From the NCBI GenBank assembly GCA_016987375.1, contig PJRA01000011.1:863227-894855 (forward strand): a stretch of DNA of 31,629 nucleotides, read 5' to 3'. The DNA is from Brachionus koreanus (lineage: Eukaryota; Rotifera; Eurotatoria; Ploima; Brachionidae). Shown here piece by piece: positions 30,461 to 31,629 of this stretch. How positions within the stretch are numbered: the stretch's first letter is position 1; every line of letters starts with the position of its first letter. Made by a program: the position numbers and the translations under genes. Below the pieces are notes generated by a model. It made no database searches and was not told where the DNA came from. It saw only the letters and a list, made by a program, of their open reading frames with translations.

Positions 30461-30635
30461 TATGGCCAGCAAAATTGGGTAAATTAAAGCAGAAAACAAA
30501 AAAAAAAATTGTGTAAAAAAATAATTAAAACTCATTTGATCCCGCAAGTTTAATTGCTTTATCGAGAGCTGACAGCAATAACATCATCACACTTATAATT
30601 CTTTAATCAAATGCTTTAGCTGTAGCCATAAGTAC
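30383..30635 (-). pseudogene. Possible decayed coding fragment with membrane helix
   Basis: On the minus strand MATAKAFD, a TAA, then RIISVMMLLLSALDKAIKLA are in one frame from 30635. A second frame gives MSFNYFF followed by a hydrophobic stretch (SALIYPILLAIFGFGLI) and RRAWKQIIELVRNN. The peptide-like composition suggests pieces of a small membrane protein, but no splice sites join them cleanly and the TAA breaks the first frame. It may be a broken gene or chance in AT-rich DNA. Confidence 0.22.
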
Positions 30636-31629
30636 TGTGCTTAAAAATATGACGGTTTATATCAAAAATATGAATTGAGTAAATATGAATTCATAAAAAC
30701 ATTCATAATTCACAAAATTCTGATTTGTCTAATTTTCTACTTCATTTTATAGATAAAATGTAAAAATTGTTTACAGTTTTGAGCGCTAATCATTATGACA
30801 GCTGTACGCATTCGTCTTATCTTTTGTTGAAAGAGTTATTTTAAATCAATTTGAGTTTATTTTTTAAAAAGCTGGTTATCTAGGTAATTGAATTGAATGA
30901 CCATTTTTCAACCATTTCTAAATGATTTAATTCAATTTTTTTTTGTTTTTATTATCAAACTATTTCAATTTATTTAATATGTTGCGGATAAATAAAAAAT
31001 GAATCTGTTTTAATAATATTTCACAATATTTATTAATTATGCTGTTGTTATTAAAAAATAACTATTTTTTCAGTATTTTTGTTCTTTTACCAAAAATATA
31101 TGTTTTTAAAATATATCAATTATTTTTTTAGAAAATCCAAATAATGAATTCTATTAGCTTTAAGCCTACTTTATTTAATAAAATTAAAAAATGATATTTA
31201 TTAAAGAATGTTCAAATTGTTTACTTACTTTAAGCATTAAAAACAGATAGAAATTTAAATCCTGTTTTTGTTTAAATTTAAATTTTTAAAATCTTTTTAC
31301 AGGTTTATTTTTTTAAATTTATATATTTTTTTCAAATTGTACGTTATTTTACAATTTTTTGAAATTTTTCAAAAGTATTTTCTTTTGAAAAAAGTATGAA
31401 TAATTAATTACATGAATATGGTCTTATCCAAATTTTTTCCTATCTCTTTTTTATTTTATTTTGCTACATTCAGGATTAAAAAGAAATCTTAGAATCTCAG
31501 TTTTATACCAATACGGAAGTCCAACTGTAAATTAGAAAAATTTTGGAATTTTTCTCATTCTTTTTTTTTTAAAAAGAGAGTCCCTAAATTTTGGACAGCT
31601 GTTAAGACCAATAACTGGTCAGGTGTGAT
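30636..31629. other. AT-rich region to window edge
   Basis: No gene supported. The last 50 bases include an imperfect palindrome GACCAATAACTGGTC (31609-31623), possibly the edge of another repeat that continues outside the window. Confidence 0.3.

Noticed and set aside
31585..31629. Possible transposon end at the right edge (GTCCCTAAATTTTGGAC then GACCAATAACTGGTC)
   Set aside because: Cut by the window edge, so neither the opposite end nor a target duplication can be examined.

Overview
This is a very AT-rich animal genome segment. Every protein-coding gene except the MORN gene is split by GT-AG introns of mostly about 48-60 nt, and AATAAA signals lie close to several stop codons. The gene set (a monoamine-type SLC6 transporter, LRP2BP, TBP, RPL4, PARG, a sushi-domain membrane protein) is metazoan. 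Compact introns, extreme AT content and many decayed mariner pieces would fit a small invertebrate such as a monogonont rotifer (Brachionus-like). That placement is inference, not proof.

Layout: the left edge (1-620) is transposon debris. A MORN-repeat gene (minus, 1113-1547) is followed by LRP2BP (plus, 2916-4222, 4 exons). A 137-bp fold-back element sits at 5673-5809 in the gap before the transporter (plus, 7161-11001), whose single 2.2-kb intron holds a dead mariner copy. RPL4 converges on it (minus, 11137-13019, 4 exons). From 13.0 to 16.4 kb there are only repeats, including a 216-bp piggyBac-like MITE with TTAA target duplication (14420-14643). TBP (plus, 16426-17389, 3 exons) is followed by a minisatellite, a second fold-back copy and an N gap (19103-19318). 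A sushi-domain type I membrane protein (minus, 19771-21216) precedes more mariner and GC-rich hAT-like debris. A small coiled-coil gene (minus, 23386-23950) and PARG (plus, 24043-26048, 8 exons) are divergent with 92 bp between start codons. The right end has a decayed pseudogene (27097-27755), a 221-residue charged protein gene (minus, 28074-28935), and two unusual inverted repeats.

The most interesting signal is RPL4 intron 2 (11600-12283). It carries six box C/D snoRNA-like genes on the RPL4 strand: one with complementarity to 18S rRNA, two with complementarity to the 28S CGAAAGATGGTGA block, and three U18-type copies complementary to 28S AAACACGGACC. The last two types have been amplified as a tandem unit of about 220 bp. 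U18 is hosted by RPL4 in vertebrates, so the host relation looks ancient, but six guides in one animal intron is unusual.

Many remaining stretches are AT-rich intergenic DNA in which nothing could be supported.
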